64,000 nucleotides of DNA, taken from assembly GCF_002753895.1 (NCBI RefSeq), contig NZ_NJER01000003.1:1-64000 (forward strand), in the 5' to 3' direction. The translations under genes were made by a program, and so were the position numbers. A model generated the notes under the pieces. The model ran no database searches. It saw only the letters and a program-made list of their open reading frames with translations, and had not been told where the DNA came from. Below are positions 11,254 to 19,671 of this stretch, piece after piece (within the stretch, counting starts at the first letter, position 1; the number at the start of each line of letters is the position of its first letter). This DNA is from Halobacteriovorax sp. JY17 (lineage in GTDB: Bacteria; Bdellovibrionota; Bacteriovoracia; Bacteriovoracales; Bacteriovoracaceae).

Positions 11254-12551
11254 TACTTACCCCTCTCAGGACTTGTCGTCGTAAGTCGTTCTATGTCAAT
11301 AATTGTATTTAAAATTTCGAACTTAGTTCCTGCATAGCTAATTCTATTATTTGTTAAGAGTAGCTCACTATCGTTTAGTTGAAGCTGTGAAACTCCACCA
11401 GTAGCGAATGCCCCAAGAGATACCTTATATGATGAAAGAGCTAATTTAATGGCCTCTAATTCAGATTCAAGTTTTCTCTCTAAACTTTCTTTTTGCTTAT
11501 AGAGCTTTTCTAATTGAACTTTTTGATTTCTCTTTTCTTGAGTAAGCTGTAACTTTGCAATTCTTACTTCTGTTCTTCTGACTTGAATAGCATCATTCTT
11601 ACTACCACCGAATGGCCAATCGAATGTGAACATTAAACCAAATGTTAAATCTTCTTGTTCTTTGATTTTGTCTCCAAGAAATCCGTCTTTATAATTTGTC
11701 GGTGAAAATGTCGCGAAAGCATTAAGCGTAGGCATTCTATTGGATTTTTCACTTTCAATAGAAAGCTCTCTTAACTTTAAGTTCTCATTTAAGATTTTCA
11801 CGTCAAGATTATTTTCAACATTACTCGCATTTGAATCATCACGGAGAGAAATCTCTCTTAAAGATTCTTTTTCAAATCTAACTTCACTTCCTTCTTCAAT
11901 GGCCAAAAAATTTAGCAAATCAAGTTTCGCGAGATCAAGGTTTTTTTCCGAGTCAATCAGAAAAGGTCTTCGGCTTGCAATATCAGCCTGCATTTTTAGA
12001 TTATCATTACGACTAATTCGTCCGTACGAAACTCTTTTCTCAAGAGTTTTCTTATTTTGGTTTGCATTCTTAAATGAGTCTTTTGAAGCTTTAAGTAAGT
12101 CATTGCTATACAAAACTCTATAGTAGAGCTTTCTGGCAGTATTTTTTACGTCAGCTTGAGTTACAAGAGACTTCACTCTACTTAGTGACTCACTACTCTT
12201 TGCAATATCAATTGCACTACTTAGTTTGCCGAAAGTGTAGACAGGTTGAGTGACTCCAATAGAGCCTTTCTCATTCCAGTCGTAAGCATTTGGAGCAGCA
12301 CTTCCCTTACCTCTAGTTTTTTGAATTTGAGCCTGTAGTGAAAGAGTTGGATATAGAGATGAAGTCGAAGCTTCGACTTTTGATTTTGCGATTTCAATTT
12401 CAGCGCTTGAAATTCCAATGGCCTCATTTCTCTTTAAGGCCATTTCAATAACTTTTTCTTCATTTAGACTAATTACATCGGCGCTAACAGAACTAGATAC
12501 TAATAAAGAAAGAGTCACGGTCAAATTAAACTTATTCATTTTAAACATCAT
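11253..12551 (-). CDS. TolC-family outer-membrane efflux channel
   Basis: A 432-residue outer-membrane factor with a signal peptide ending in VSSSVSA. The mature part has the two OEP repeats, mostly long amphipathic helices (MALKRNEAIGISSAEIEIAK; KLQLTQEKRNQKVQLEKLYK) interrupted by short beta strands (PTLSLQAQIQK; LTFGLMFTFDWPF). It would form the trimeric outer-membrane duct of the efflux system whose other parts follow at 11253 and 10587. Two adjacent ATG codons at 12551 and 12548 follow a GGGGGAG site; 12548 has the better spacing, and MNKF at 12539 is a further option. The gene overlaps the end of marR by about 11 bp, so the two are co-translated. Confidence 0.88.
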   Translation of the reverse strand: MMFKMNKFNLTVTLSLLVSSSVSADVISLNEEKVIEMALKRNEAIGISSAEIEIAKSKVEASTSSLYPTLSLQAQIQKTRGKGSAAPNAYDWNEKGSIGVTQPVYTFGKLSSAIDIAKSSESLSRVKSLVTQADVKNTARKLYYRVLYSNDLLKASKDSFKNANQNKKTLEKRVSYGRISRNDNLKMQADIASRRPFLIDSEKNLDLAKLDLLNFLAIEEGSEVRFEKESLREISLRDDSNASNVENNLDVKILNENLKLRELSIESEKSNRMPTLNAFATFSPTNYKDGFLGDKIKEQEDLTFGLMFTFDWPFGGSKNDAIQVRRTEVRIAKLQLTQEKRNQKVQLEKLYKQKESLERKLESELEAIKLALSSYKVSLGAFATGGVSQLQLNDSELLLTNNRISYAGTKFEILNTIIDIERLTTTSPERGK

Positions 12552-13005
12552 GTACTCCCCCTTTACTCATACACGATTCGATGTACTCTAATTGTTCTAA
12601 TAATTTCGTTTTCTCTTCAGAGCTAAATTTTGACATTATTTCAGCAGTCATCTCAAAGTATTTTGGAATGACTTTATCAAGAACGTTCTTTGCCTTATCT
12701 GTGAGAACTAAAGTTCTTGCTCTCGAATCTGTCGGATCAATTCCTCTTACGATCAGTTCTTCCTTTTCAAGTCTTGAAATAAGTCCGGACATATTGGCCT
12801 TAGAAACGAAGAGTTCTTCAGCAATCTCTGTTGCTTTAAGTTCGTTATTATTTGAAAACTTCAAAACAAAGAGCACATCCATTTGAGGCTTCGTTAAAGA
12901 AAATTCACCAATAGACTTCGTAATCATCTTATCTAGATGGCTAACTGTTCTGGCCATCCTTGCAATGATATTTATGTCTTGTCCTTCCAAACTTATTCTA
13001 CTCAT
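12541..13005 (-). CDS. MarR-family transcriptional regulator
   Basis: A 154-residue winged-helix regulator. The DNA-binding part covers about residues 35-105: LTKPQMDVLFVLKF, LKATEIAEELFVSKANMSGLISRLEKEELI (helix-turn-helix) and RGIDPTDSRARTLVLTDKA (the wing with the D-x-R signature of MarR proteins). The flanking helices form the dimer interface. It is the first gene of the efflux operon and lies directly below a pair of palindromes at 13018-13051, the natural site for autorepression that a bound drug or metabolite would relieve. Its ATG follows an AAGGTG ribosome-binding site. Confidence 0.92.
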   Translation of the reverse strand: MSRISLEGQDINIIARMARTVSHLDKMITKSIGEFSLTKPQMDVLFVLKFSNNNELKATEIAEELFVSKANMSGLISRLEKEELIVRGIDPTDSRARTLVLTDKAKNVLDKVIPKYFEMTAEIMSKFSSEEKTKLLEQLEYIESCMSKGGVHDV

Positions 13006-13017
13006 ACTTACACCTTA

Positions 13018-13051
13018 GTTAACATCTTAACTATAAAGTTAACATGTTAAC
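13018..13051. promoter_or_regulatory. Tandem MarR-type operator upstream of the efflux operon
   Basis: Two related 14-bp palindromes stand just before marR: GTTAACATCTTAAC (13018-13031, one mismatch) and GTTAACATGTTAAC (13038-13051, perfect). Their centres are 20 bp apart, two helical turns, so two dimers would bind the same DNA face. A candidate minus-strand promoter (TTGAGC, then TAACTT) runs through the second palindrome, so occupancy should block RNA polymerase. That the MarR protein binds here is inferred from position and symmetry. Confidence 0.75.
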
Positions 13052-13156
13052 GATTTGGGCTCAATTTAATTTTTTAGAAAGAGTTAGTTAAGATAGATAA
13101 CTAGCCTTTAAAATCAGATACTTAATAAATTTATGAACGATTAACAAGGTTGAACA

Positions 13157-13861
13157 TTATTGAAGTAAATCTTCGAGGCTCTTATAGTTCCCTGATTCAA
13201 TAACAGAAGTATTAGCCTTTTTGATTTTTTCTTTATTGGTATTACTCATTTTCTTACTTACGTGAATCCAATTTTTTTGATTATTTAAAGTGAAGATATT
13301 AAAGCTATTTTCACTCTTAATATTGTTCATTCTTAAAAAATATTCAAAAGCAGCTGATGAAACAACGACTAAGTCCACCCTATTAAGTAGAAGCATATGC
13401 AAAGACTTATTGTAATCTTGAACAAAGACTTGTCCTGGTTTTTCAAGGGCATCAAATTCTTTGGAATACTTTGCTCCTCTAATTAAAGCTATTTTCAAAC
13501 TACCTATCTCTTTAAGACTTTTAATCTTAATTGCCTTCTTAGTTATTAAATAGTTTATATTCCCAAGAGTCGGAGTTAGCGCAGAAAACTCCCCACGATA
13601 CTTTTCTGATGGGTAGAATACGCCTAAGTCAACTTCCCCATCCTTAAGTAGCTTTATAGCCCTCGCATAAGGAACCAACGTATAAGTAAATTTTAATCCT
13701 GATCTCTCTTCTATTTTCTTACATAACTTATAGACTACTCCGTCTAAGTCTCCTTTTTCATTTATGTAGCTATAAGGGGGAACATCAAAAAGAGCGACAC
13801 GTACTTTAGCAAAAGAAGTAAAGACTATAAAAAATAAGAAAAGAGAAAGTAATACTTTCAA
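13157..13861 (-). CDS. Periplasmic solute-binding protein, SBP_bac_3-like
   Basis: A 234-residue exported protein with a signal peptide (MKVLLSLFLFFIVFTSFA). The mature part follows the family-3 binding-protein pattern: VRVALFDVPPYSYINEKGDLDGVVYKL at the start, LVPYARAIKLLKDGEVDLGVFYPSE in the first lobe, then KSLKEIGSLKIALIRGAKY and LLLNRVDLVVVSSAAF in the second lobe. It likely binds an amino acid or similar small acid in the periplasm. No ABC permease or ATPase is next to it, and it has its own transcription unit between the efflux operon and the exporter at 13938. Confidence 0.75.
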   Translation of the reverse strand: MKVLLSLFLFFIVFTSFAKVRVALFDVPPYSYINEKGDLDGVVYKLCKKIEERSGLKFTYTLVPYARAIKLLKDGEVDLGVFYPSEKYRGEFSALTPTLGNINYLITKKAIKIKSLKEIGSLKIALIRGAKYSKEFDALEKPGQVFVQDYNKSLHMLLLNRVDLVVVSSAAFEYFLRMNNIKSENSFNIFTLNNQKNWIHVSKKMSNTNKEKIKKANTSVIESGNYKSLEDLLQ

Positions 13862-13937
13862 GTATTAGTCCTAAGAAAGTTGATGACCACTATGTTTTAC
13901 CATAAATATACAATATTTACTACTCGCGAATAAATTT

Positions 13938-15107
13938 CTAACCTTCAGACTTAATACCAAAGAAATAAAGAAGAAAAGTTAAACTATTAAAGACTAGTAA
14001 AGTCGTAACAAGTGGCCAAGCAGTTCCATTTGCAAACACAGTAACAAGAACTGACCCAAGAGATGAAACACAGAACTGAATACTTCCCATCATTGCTGAT
14101 GCAACAGCGGCCCTCTCATGCTGAAACTCTAGCGCCTTCGCAGTAATATTTGGAATAATAAACCCTATAGAGCCGATGGAACAAAATAAAGGAACAAGAA
14201 AGAATGGCAGACTTAGATGAAAAGTTACGGACAAGAAAGTACATAAGGCTGCAAATAATGCGAAGATAGAAGCTTTCTCTAGGATAGCATCAATTGAGTA
14301 CGTATTTAATAGTCTTGCATTTACCTGAGAGCAAACAATGAAGCCAAATGCATTTGCTCCAAAAATAATTGGATATGTCCCCGTAGAAACTTTAAAAATA
14401 TTTAAGAAAACAAAGGCGGAACCGGCGATATAAGAGAACATGCCTGCTGTAATTGTTCCACTTACAAGTGCAGCAATTATAAACTGCCTATCTTTCAATA
14501 AATGAAAGTAATTTACAAATCCTTTTTTGAGAGGAACACTATTTTTCAATGTTTCGGGAACTTTGAAGATAGAACCTACAAGAGTTAAGCAGCCAAAAAG
14601 AGCTAGGAAAATAAAAATCATTCTCCAATTAAATAACAAAAGAATCTGAGTGCCTAAAACAGGAGCAATAACAGGAGCGACCCCCATAATGAGAATGACA
14701 AGAGAGAATACTTTTGCAGCCTCTCTTGGCTCGAACATGTCTCTTATTATAGCTCTAGTGATAACCATTCCAACACATGAACCAAGAGCTTGAATAAATC
14801 TTAGTCCAATTAATGTTTCCAAGTTTTGAGCAAATGAAATAAGCACTGAAGTTATAATAAATATTATAATTCCAAATAATAATGGTTTCTTTCTTCCAAA
14901 TCTGTCAGAAATGGGTCCATAAATTAGCTGACCGATTGAAAGGCCTGCAAGAAACGATGTTAGAGAGTATTGTATATCTTCGGTTGCGACTAAGAGATCC
15001 TTCCCAATCTCAACAAAAGCCGGAAGATATAGATCAATTGTCATTGGCCCAAAAGCCGCCAAGGCACCTAGAGTAATGAGAAGTGATTTTTCAATATTTT
15101 TAGACAT
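13938..15107 (-). CDS. Bcr/CflA-type multidrug exporter (MFS)
   Basis: A 389-residue inner-membrane transporter with about 12 hydrophobic helices. The first helix carries GPMTIDLYLPAF, the signature of Bcr/CflA drug:proton antiporters, and the loop between helices 2 and 3 has GQLIYGPISDRFGRKKP, motif A of the major facilitator family. A second family mark is RAIIRDMFEPREAAKV near the middle. It probably exports toxic compounds such as chloramphenicol-like drugs or dipeptides; the substrate cannot be told from sequence. It is a single gene with no regulator attached. Confidence 0.9.
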   Translation of the reverse strand: MSKNIEKSLLITLGALAAFGPMTIDLYLPAFVEIGKDLLVATEDIQYSLTSFLAGLSIGQLIYGPISDRFGRKKPLLFGIIIFIITSVLISFAQNLETLIGLRFIQALGSCVGMVITRAIIRDMFEPREAAKVFSLVILIMGVAPVIAPVLGTQILLLFNWRMIFIFLALFGCLTLVGSIFKVPETLKNSVPLKKGFVNYFHLLKDRQFIIAALVSGTITAGMFSYIAGSAFVFLNIFKVSTGTYPIIFGANAFGFIVCSQVNARLLNTYSIDAILEKASIFALFAALCTFLSVTFHLSLPFFLVPLFCSIGSIGFIIPNITAKALEFQHERAAVASAMMGSIQFCVSSLGSVLVTVFANGTAWPLVTTLLVFNSLTFLLYFFGIKSEG

Positions 15108-15173
15108 GAAAAAACACTACTCCTCATCGCTGAGCAATACTAGATAAATTAAGGTGAATTTTTTCTTAAAAGT

Positions 15174-15668
15174 TTACTTTTTGCTGAACAATTTTTTTGC
15201 GTCTTTTCTTCGAATATATAAAGTTTTATTTACTCGAGCTACTACTTTATTTTCTTCATCAAGTATTTCAACTGCATACTTAGGTTCAAAACTAAATGAT
15301 CGTAAACATTCTTTCTTAATAGTTTCAATTTCATCTAGAGAAGTTTTAAAAACCACACGAACCTCCCCCTTTGCTGGTATCACATAGTCTATACTAGCCC
15401 CCTTATCCCAAACGATGTGCTCATCCTTTAAATGATGGAGAAGTATAAACATAAGAAAAGGATCACACATAGAGTAGAGAGAGCCTCCAAAATGTGTTCC
15501 AACATAATTTGTGTTGAAAAACCTCTGCTTCATCCTGACTTCTACTTCAGTAAAAATCTTATTAATAGACTTAACATAAATTCCAGCTCCAAGATATGGG
15601 GGCCAAAATCTTATTAATTTCAAAATTGTGCGAGGCTCTATAAAGTTAATTAACATAATTAAGTCCAC
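15174..15668 (-). CDS. DUF4442 hotdog-fold protein (thioesterase-like)
   Basis: A 164-residue protein of the DUF4442 family, which adopts the hotdog fold of acyl-CoA thioesterases. The diagnostic part is NYVGTHFGGSLYSMCDPF, where the G-T-H-F-G-G turn precedes the central helix, followed by strands GASIDYVIPAKGEVRVVFKT and a closing RVNKTLYIRRK. A role in acyl-thioester handling is inferred from the fold; no substrate is known. It has no signal peptide, so it is cytoplasmic. It is monocistronic and divergent from the gene at 15717. Confidence 0.8.
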   Translation of the reverse strand: MDLIMLINFIEPRTILKLIRFWPPYLGAGIYVKSINKIFTEVEVRMKQRFFNTNYVGTHFGGSLYSMCDPFLMFILLHHLKDEHIVWDKGASIDYVIPAKGEVRVVFKTSLDEIETIKKECLRSFSFEPKYAVEILDEENKVVARVNKTLYIRRKDAKKLFSKK

Positions 15669-15716
15669 TACTAGTTATTTATTTTAATTCCAAACTTTAG
15701 TTACTATAATCCAACC

Positions 15717-16613
15717 ATGAAATTATTTCTACTCCTCCTTATGTTTGGCAATACGTATTCTTCTGAATACTTGCACTTAGTTCCTCACCTTCAAAAAGAT
15801 GAAGCGACTTTAACAGTGTCTTCAAGTCTCTATGCTGAAGAAAAGACATATGAGAAAGATCTTCAAGTGATTGATCTCACAAATCAAGAAGGATATGTTC
15901 AGACTCTTAACTATAAGAGAGCAACTAGCGAGCGGCTAACTTATGAAATCGAAATACAAGCATTAATAAGTGGTAAGTATAACGAAACTTATTCTGGCCC
16001 ATTGAGTTTTATATCAGACAAGAGAGATCAGAGTCACGGAATTAAAGAGCCTGTAGGAAAACTCTATTATTGGTTTCCAAGTAGCATTAAGAACTTTGAT
16101 CAGGCTCTATTCGCTTCATATAGACCGAAGCTCTATGAGCCTAAGGCTCACCAGTTCTTCAATGGTAGACATGAAATAACGTTAAGCTACTTATATAAGT
16201 ACCAAGAGAGTATTTTTGAAATTAGTGGTGAAGTTTTTTCTACAATTTTCGGAAAAAAGGAAGTAAGGCTAGATTCTGGAGCAGAAGATACTATTGATAG
16301 TTTTACTGAAGTTGGTCTAAAGTTCACTCCAGGGCTTATATTTGAGGCCTTCTCTATTCACTTACTTACTTCCTACTCTTCTATGACTGACTACAATACT
16401 AGAAATCAATTCTTTGAAAGATATAGCGACAAAGGCTACGCTGTTGAAATTGGAGGTAAAATCAATTGGAGAATCCTAAAGAACCAAGGATTGTCTTTTA
16501 GTTATTTAGAAAGAGAGTCTTACTTTAATTCAATTGAAGAAGACCTTTCAAGAAATATAGAATTTGAAATTGATAGTGAAGAATATAAATTAAGCTGGTG
16601 GATTCTCTTATGA
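15717..16613 (+). CDS. Exported protein, probable outer-membrane beta-barrel
   Basis: A 298-residue protein of no family I can name. It begins with a short signal peptide (MKLFLLLLMFGNTYSS). The mature part alternates polar and hydrophobic residues in many short stretches (YEIEIQALISGKY, HEITLSYLYKY, IFEISGEVFSTIFG, FTEVGLKFTPGLIFE, KINWRILKNQGLSFSYLER), as expected for transmembrane beta strands, and it has no cysteine in the barrel-like region. It is coupled by an ATGA overlap to the PAP2 gene, so the pair are co-translated and probably work in the same envelope process. Confidence 0.68.
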   Translation: MKLFLLLLMFGNTYSSEYLHLVPHLQKDEATLTVSSSLYAEEKTYEKDLQVIDLTNQEGYVQTLNYKRATSERLTYEIEIQALISGKYNETYSGPLSFISDKRDQSHGIKEPVGKLYYWFPSSIKNFDQALFASYRPKLYEPKAHQFFNGRHEITLSYLYKYQESIFEISGEVFSTIFGKKEVRLDSGAEDTIDSFTEVGLKFTPGLIFEAFSIHLLTSYSSMTDYNTRNQFFERYSDKGYAVEIGGKINWRILKNQGLSFSYLERESYFNSIEEDLSRNIEFEIDSEEYKLSWWILL

Positions 16614-17320
16614 AAATATTTTCAACAATACTTCTACTACTTAGCTCTTTAAATTCATTTTCAAAAGACCATGCATGGTACAGTGACTTTATAAGTCCTG
16701 TGACGACTGACGCTAAGTACATTACCATGGGAGGCCTCGCTGCAACTCTTATGGTCTATTCAAATAAATCTCACAGAACTTACAGAAAGAGAGATTCACT
16801 AGATCAAGCGAAACCATTTAAAGACTACGGTATAGTTGGAGATATAATGGGTAGGGGCCTTCTAAATGCCACCTACGCCATAGGTTTTCTTGCTCACGGG
16901 TACTTTGCCGAAAATGATAATAGTTTGCGCAGTGGAGAGCATATGGCCAAAGCCTCTTTATATGCAACATCTCTAGTTATGGTCACAAAATTCTTAGTAA
17001 GTGAAAGACGACCAGGCTATCCAGATGATGATGACTCTTTTCCTTCTGGTCACGCTGCGGGATCGTTTGCTTTTGCCTCTGTCGTAGCGGCAAGACACGG
17101 TTGGTACTGGGGTGGAGCTGCATACTCCGTTGCAAGTTTTATTTCAATAAGTAGAATAAATGATGACTTTCATTATCTCCACGATGTTGTGGCAGGAGCA
17201 ACAATAGGAGCCGCATTTGGCTGGGGAACCTATTACAACTACAAGTCAGGTAAACCTTACTTTCTAGCTCCAATACTTGTCGATGATGGTGGAGGATTAA
17301 ATATAAGCTGGAGTTATTAG
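16610..17320 (+). CDS. PAP2-family phosphatase, exported
   Basis: A lipid- or acid-phosphatase of the PAP2 superfamily, 236 residues from the ATG at 16610, chosen because it makes an ATGA overlap with the previous gene and starts a clean signal peptide (MKIFSTILLLLSSLNSFS). The three catalytic motifs are present in order: KFLVSERRP (K-x6-R-P), FPSGHA (P-S-G-H) and SRINDDFHYLHDVVAG (S-R-x5-H-x3-D). The histidine of PSGH and that of the third motif form the phosphohistidine site. Few long membrane helices are visible, so it may be periplasmic or peripheral. It could dephosphorylate phosphatidic acid or undecaprenyl pyrophosphate. Confidence 0.9.
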   Translation: MKIFSTILLLLSSLNSFSKDHAWYSDFISPVTTDAKYITMGGLAATLMVYSNKSHRTYRKRDSLDQAKPFKDYGIVGDIMGRGLLNATYAIGFLAHGYFAENDNSLRSGEHMAKASLYATSLVMVTKFLVSERRPGYPDDDDSFPSGHAAGSFAFASVVAARHGWYWGGAAYSVASFISISRINDDFHYLHDVVAGATIGAAFGWGTYYNYKSGKPYFLAPILVDDGGGLNISWSY

Positions 17321-17697
17321 AACTTTAAAATCGCTTCAACTTTCTCCATAAGTCTCTGCCTGTTAAATGGCTTTACTAAAATATCCTTCACACCTATTTT
17401 CATGGCCAAGAGAGTTTCTTCTTTTGTTAAGCAACCTGAAATCAAAAGTACTCTTATTTTACTAAGTTTAAAAGATTTTTTAAGATTCTCTACAAATTCA
17501 AGTCCTGTTCTATTTGGCATTGATTTATCTACAATAATCAAATCAAACTCTTGGTTATTTAACTTCATCATTCCTTCGAGAGCATCTCTTGCAAGAACAA
17601 CATTGCTAAATCTTGAAGACATATCCAAGAATATTTTTATTATCTTACAAATTTTCTCTTCATCATCAATCACAAGAACATTAAACTTCTTCTTCAT
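17317..17697 (-). CDS. Single-domain response regulator (receiver)
   Basis: A stand-alone receiver of 126 residues with no output domain. It has the acidic pair in VLVIDDEEK, the phospho-acceptor Asp57 in LIIVDKSMP, the conserved Ser in VLLISG and Lys in DILVKPF. Such proteins act by phosphorelay or by binding a partner. The ATG at 17697 has a GGAG site seven bases upstream and overlaps the end of the kinase gene by 17 bp, which ties it to that kinase; a TTG at 17709 is less likely. It ends in a 4-bp convergent overlap with the PAP2 gene. Confidence 0.92.
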   Translation of the reverse strand: MKKKFNVLVIDDEEKICKIIKIFLDMSSRFSNVVLARDALEGMMKLNNQEFDLIIVDKSMPNRTGLEFVENLKKSFKLSKIRVLLISGCLTKEETLLAMKIGVKDILVKPFNRQRLMEKVEAILKF

Positions 17698-19198
17698 GAA
17701 TATCTCCAATTACAATATCAAGCTTATTTAAAACATCATCTCTCGTCAGAGGAGTATTAATAGTATCTTTAATTTTTATTTTCTCATTCTTAGATTTATC
17801 TCCACACTTATATAACTCTAAATTCTTATTTTTCTTCAGTAGAATATCTATATTCTCCTTCAAGAAAAGAGATTCCCCAACAATAACTTTAGAAATATTG
17901 ATATTTGAAATTAGTGCTTCAGACTTTGCAATACTTCTTGATAAGAGGAAGAATCCGCCACTCTCATCGTTAAGTTTTGCATAGAAGTTTAAGTTACTAT
18001 AGTCCTCATCAATTACAAGTACTTTCACATCATCAACTTCATCTAAATTTGAAACTCGAGTCTCTAATTCAAGATAATTACTCAATTCTGCAGAAGGAAG
18101 CTCAATTGAAAAGATACAACCATCAGATGAATTGGCTTCAAGTCTTAATTCTCCCTGATGTTCCTCTACAATTTGAGTCGATAAAGAAAGACCCATACCT
18201 GTCCCTTCCCCCATTTCCTTCGTTGTAAAGAATGGATTAAATATAAAGTTAACATCTTCCTCAGCAATACCACTTCCAGAATCTTTCACTGAAATAATTA
18301 AAGTATCGTTGTCGTCAGACGTAGTAGCATAAATTGAAACTTTCTTAATCTTACTTTTAGATTGTACAACAGAATCAAGGGCGTTTTTTAAAAGATTAAC
18401 CAGAACTTGCTCAATGGCCAATTCGTCAACATATGCGGAAATATCCATATCAGAAAGAACTTCTAGATCAACTTCTTGTCTTTCAAAAGAAGATGATACA
18501 AGTGTTACAGATGACTCTATCAAACTCTTCACAGAGATAAATTGCTTACACTGAACACCTTCATGAACAAACTTCTTCATATTTAAAGTAATTTTATTAA
18601 TTCTAAGAAGAGAGTTTTGAATGTTGGAAATCGCTTCGACTATATCTTCCCTTGAGCTTAGAGATTCTTGATTTTCAAGAAGAATTTCTAAAATTTCAGT
18701 ACTACCAGAAGCAATTGTTAGTGGATTACTTATTTCATGGGAAATACCTGCTGATAACTCTCCTATACTTTTAAGCTTATCCGCTAGAACAAGTTGTTTA
18801 TAAGAAACCTTCAACTCTTCCACTTGTTTTCTATACTTATCATAAATTGATTTCTCAATTGATAAGTCATTTATACAAATAAGTATTTCATCTTCAGAAA
18901 TAATATTTACCTTCATTACACAATTAAAAACCTCTTCAGATTCAAAGAACTTTACTTGCCCTTCTTTACTCACGACAGAGCGCTTCTTCTCTGTGACCTC
19001 TAAAATTTGATCTGTAATATTTATTTTATTATCAACGGATACAAATAGATTACCCACATCAGAAATTTTCTTCATTTTCCTAGGAGAAAGCCCCGAAAAG
19101 GTTGAAAAGTAATGATTATAGTAAACAATCTCTAGCTTCTCGTTAACGATTAACACAGGTTCAAAAAGTTGGTCTAAATATTTCATTTCTTCATCCAT
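17681..19198 (-). CDS. PAS histidine kinase with a degenerate receiver tail
   Basis: A 505-residue soluble kinase. It has an N-terminal PAS-like domain (residues 7-115; LIVNEKLEIVYYNHYF), a coiled linker, a HisKA domain with phospho-acceptor His154 in GISHEISNPL, and an HATPase domain (about 255-370) with N box LLKNALDSV, G1 DSGSGI and G2 GTGMGLSLS. The last 130 residues begin VKVLVIDEDYSN like a receiver, but the phosphorylated Asp-x-x-M-P stretch is replaced by SKVIVGESLF, so it is probably not phosphorylated. No membrane helix is present. It lies between the STAS gene and the receiver in one operon and likely phosphorylates that receiver. Confidence 0.9.
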   Translation of the reverse strand: MDEEMKYLDQLFEPVLIVNEKLEIVYYNHYFSTFSGLSPRKMKKISDVGNLFVSVDNKINITDQILEVTEKKRSVVSKEGQVKFFESEEVFNCVMKVNIISEDEILICINDLSIEKSIYDKYRKQVEELKVSYKQLVLADKLKSIGELSAGISHEISNPLTIASGSTEILEILLENQESLSSREDIVEAISNIQNSLLRINKITLNMKKFVHEGVQCKQFISVKSLIESSVTLVSSSFERQEVDLEVLSDMDISAYVDELAIEQVLVNLLKNALDSVVQSKSKIKKVSIYATTSDDNDTLIISVKDSGSGIAEEDVNFIFNPFFTTKEMGEGTGMGLSLSTQIVEEHQGELRLEANSSDGCIFSIELPSAELSNYLELETRVSNLDEVDDVKVLVIDEDYSNLNFYAKLNDESGGFFLLSRSIAKSEALISNINISKVIVGESLFLKENIDILLKKNKNLELYKCGDKSKNEKIKIKDTINTPLTRDDVLNKLDIVIGDIHEEEV

Positions 19199-19203
19199 AT
19201 GTT

Positions 19204-19671
19204 CTATTTAATAAATTGAAAGTACTGCTCTTCAATAGCATCAAACTCAAGCTCCTCACCTGCGCAATCAGGGCAATTGGCAGAAGGAGCTTTACTATTA
19301 ACAATATCACTCACCTTTAAATGTATCTTAAATTCTTTGTCACAAGACTCGCAGTAGTAAGGGGCATAGAAAGATTCTATCGTTGCTCCTTCTCTTATAA
19401 ATCCATGAACCATATTTACTTGTTCAACTATTATTTGACGGCAGTTTCTATACGTTAATTTTGCACTCTTATCTACAGACTCTAAGAAATTCACCCACTC
19501 TCTAATACCGCAAGAGTTTATCAAAGAGACTTCTTCGAAATCAAAAACAACCTGCCCCTTAATTTTATCCTCTAAAGAGGAAAAATTTGAGTCCTCATCA
19601 ATAAGTCCTGAAAATATAACAACTAATGTATCCTCAACTTGATTCGTAGTGATCTTTAGACCTTCACTCAT
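19204..19671 (-). CDS. STAS-domain protein with a C-terminal zinc ribbon
   Basis: A 155-residue protein. Residues 1-100 form a STAS-like fold (anti-sigma-factor antagonist type): VVFDFEEVSLINSCGIREWVNFL keeps the pattern D-x2-x-I/L-x-S-x-G-I-R in which a Ser is phosphorylated by an anti-sigma kinase and dephosphorylated by a SpoIIE phosphatase. Residues about 107-145 add a zinc-ribbon-like CESC...CPDC pair. It starts in an ATGA overlap with the SpoIIE-type gene before it, so it is the expected substrate of that protein's phosphatase and kinase domains. The zinc ribbon is not part of classic SpoIIAA/RsbV proteins. Confidence 0.78.
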   Translation of the reverse strand: MSEGLKITTNQVEDTLVVIFSGLIDEDSNFSSLEDKIKGQVVFDFEEVSLINSCGIREWVNFLESVDKSAKLTYRNCRQIIVEQVNMVHGFIREGATIESFYAPYYCESCDKEFKIHLKVSDIVNSKAPSANCPDCAGEELEFDAIEEQYFQFIK

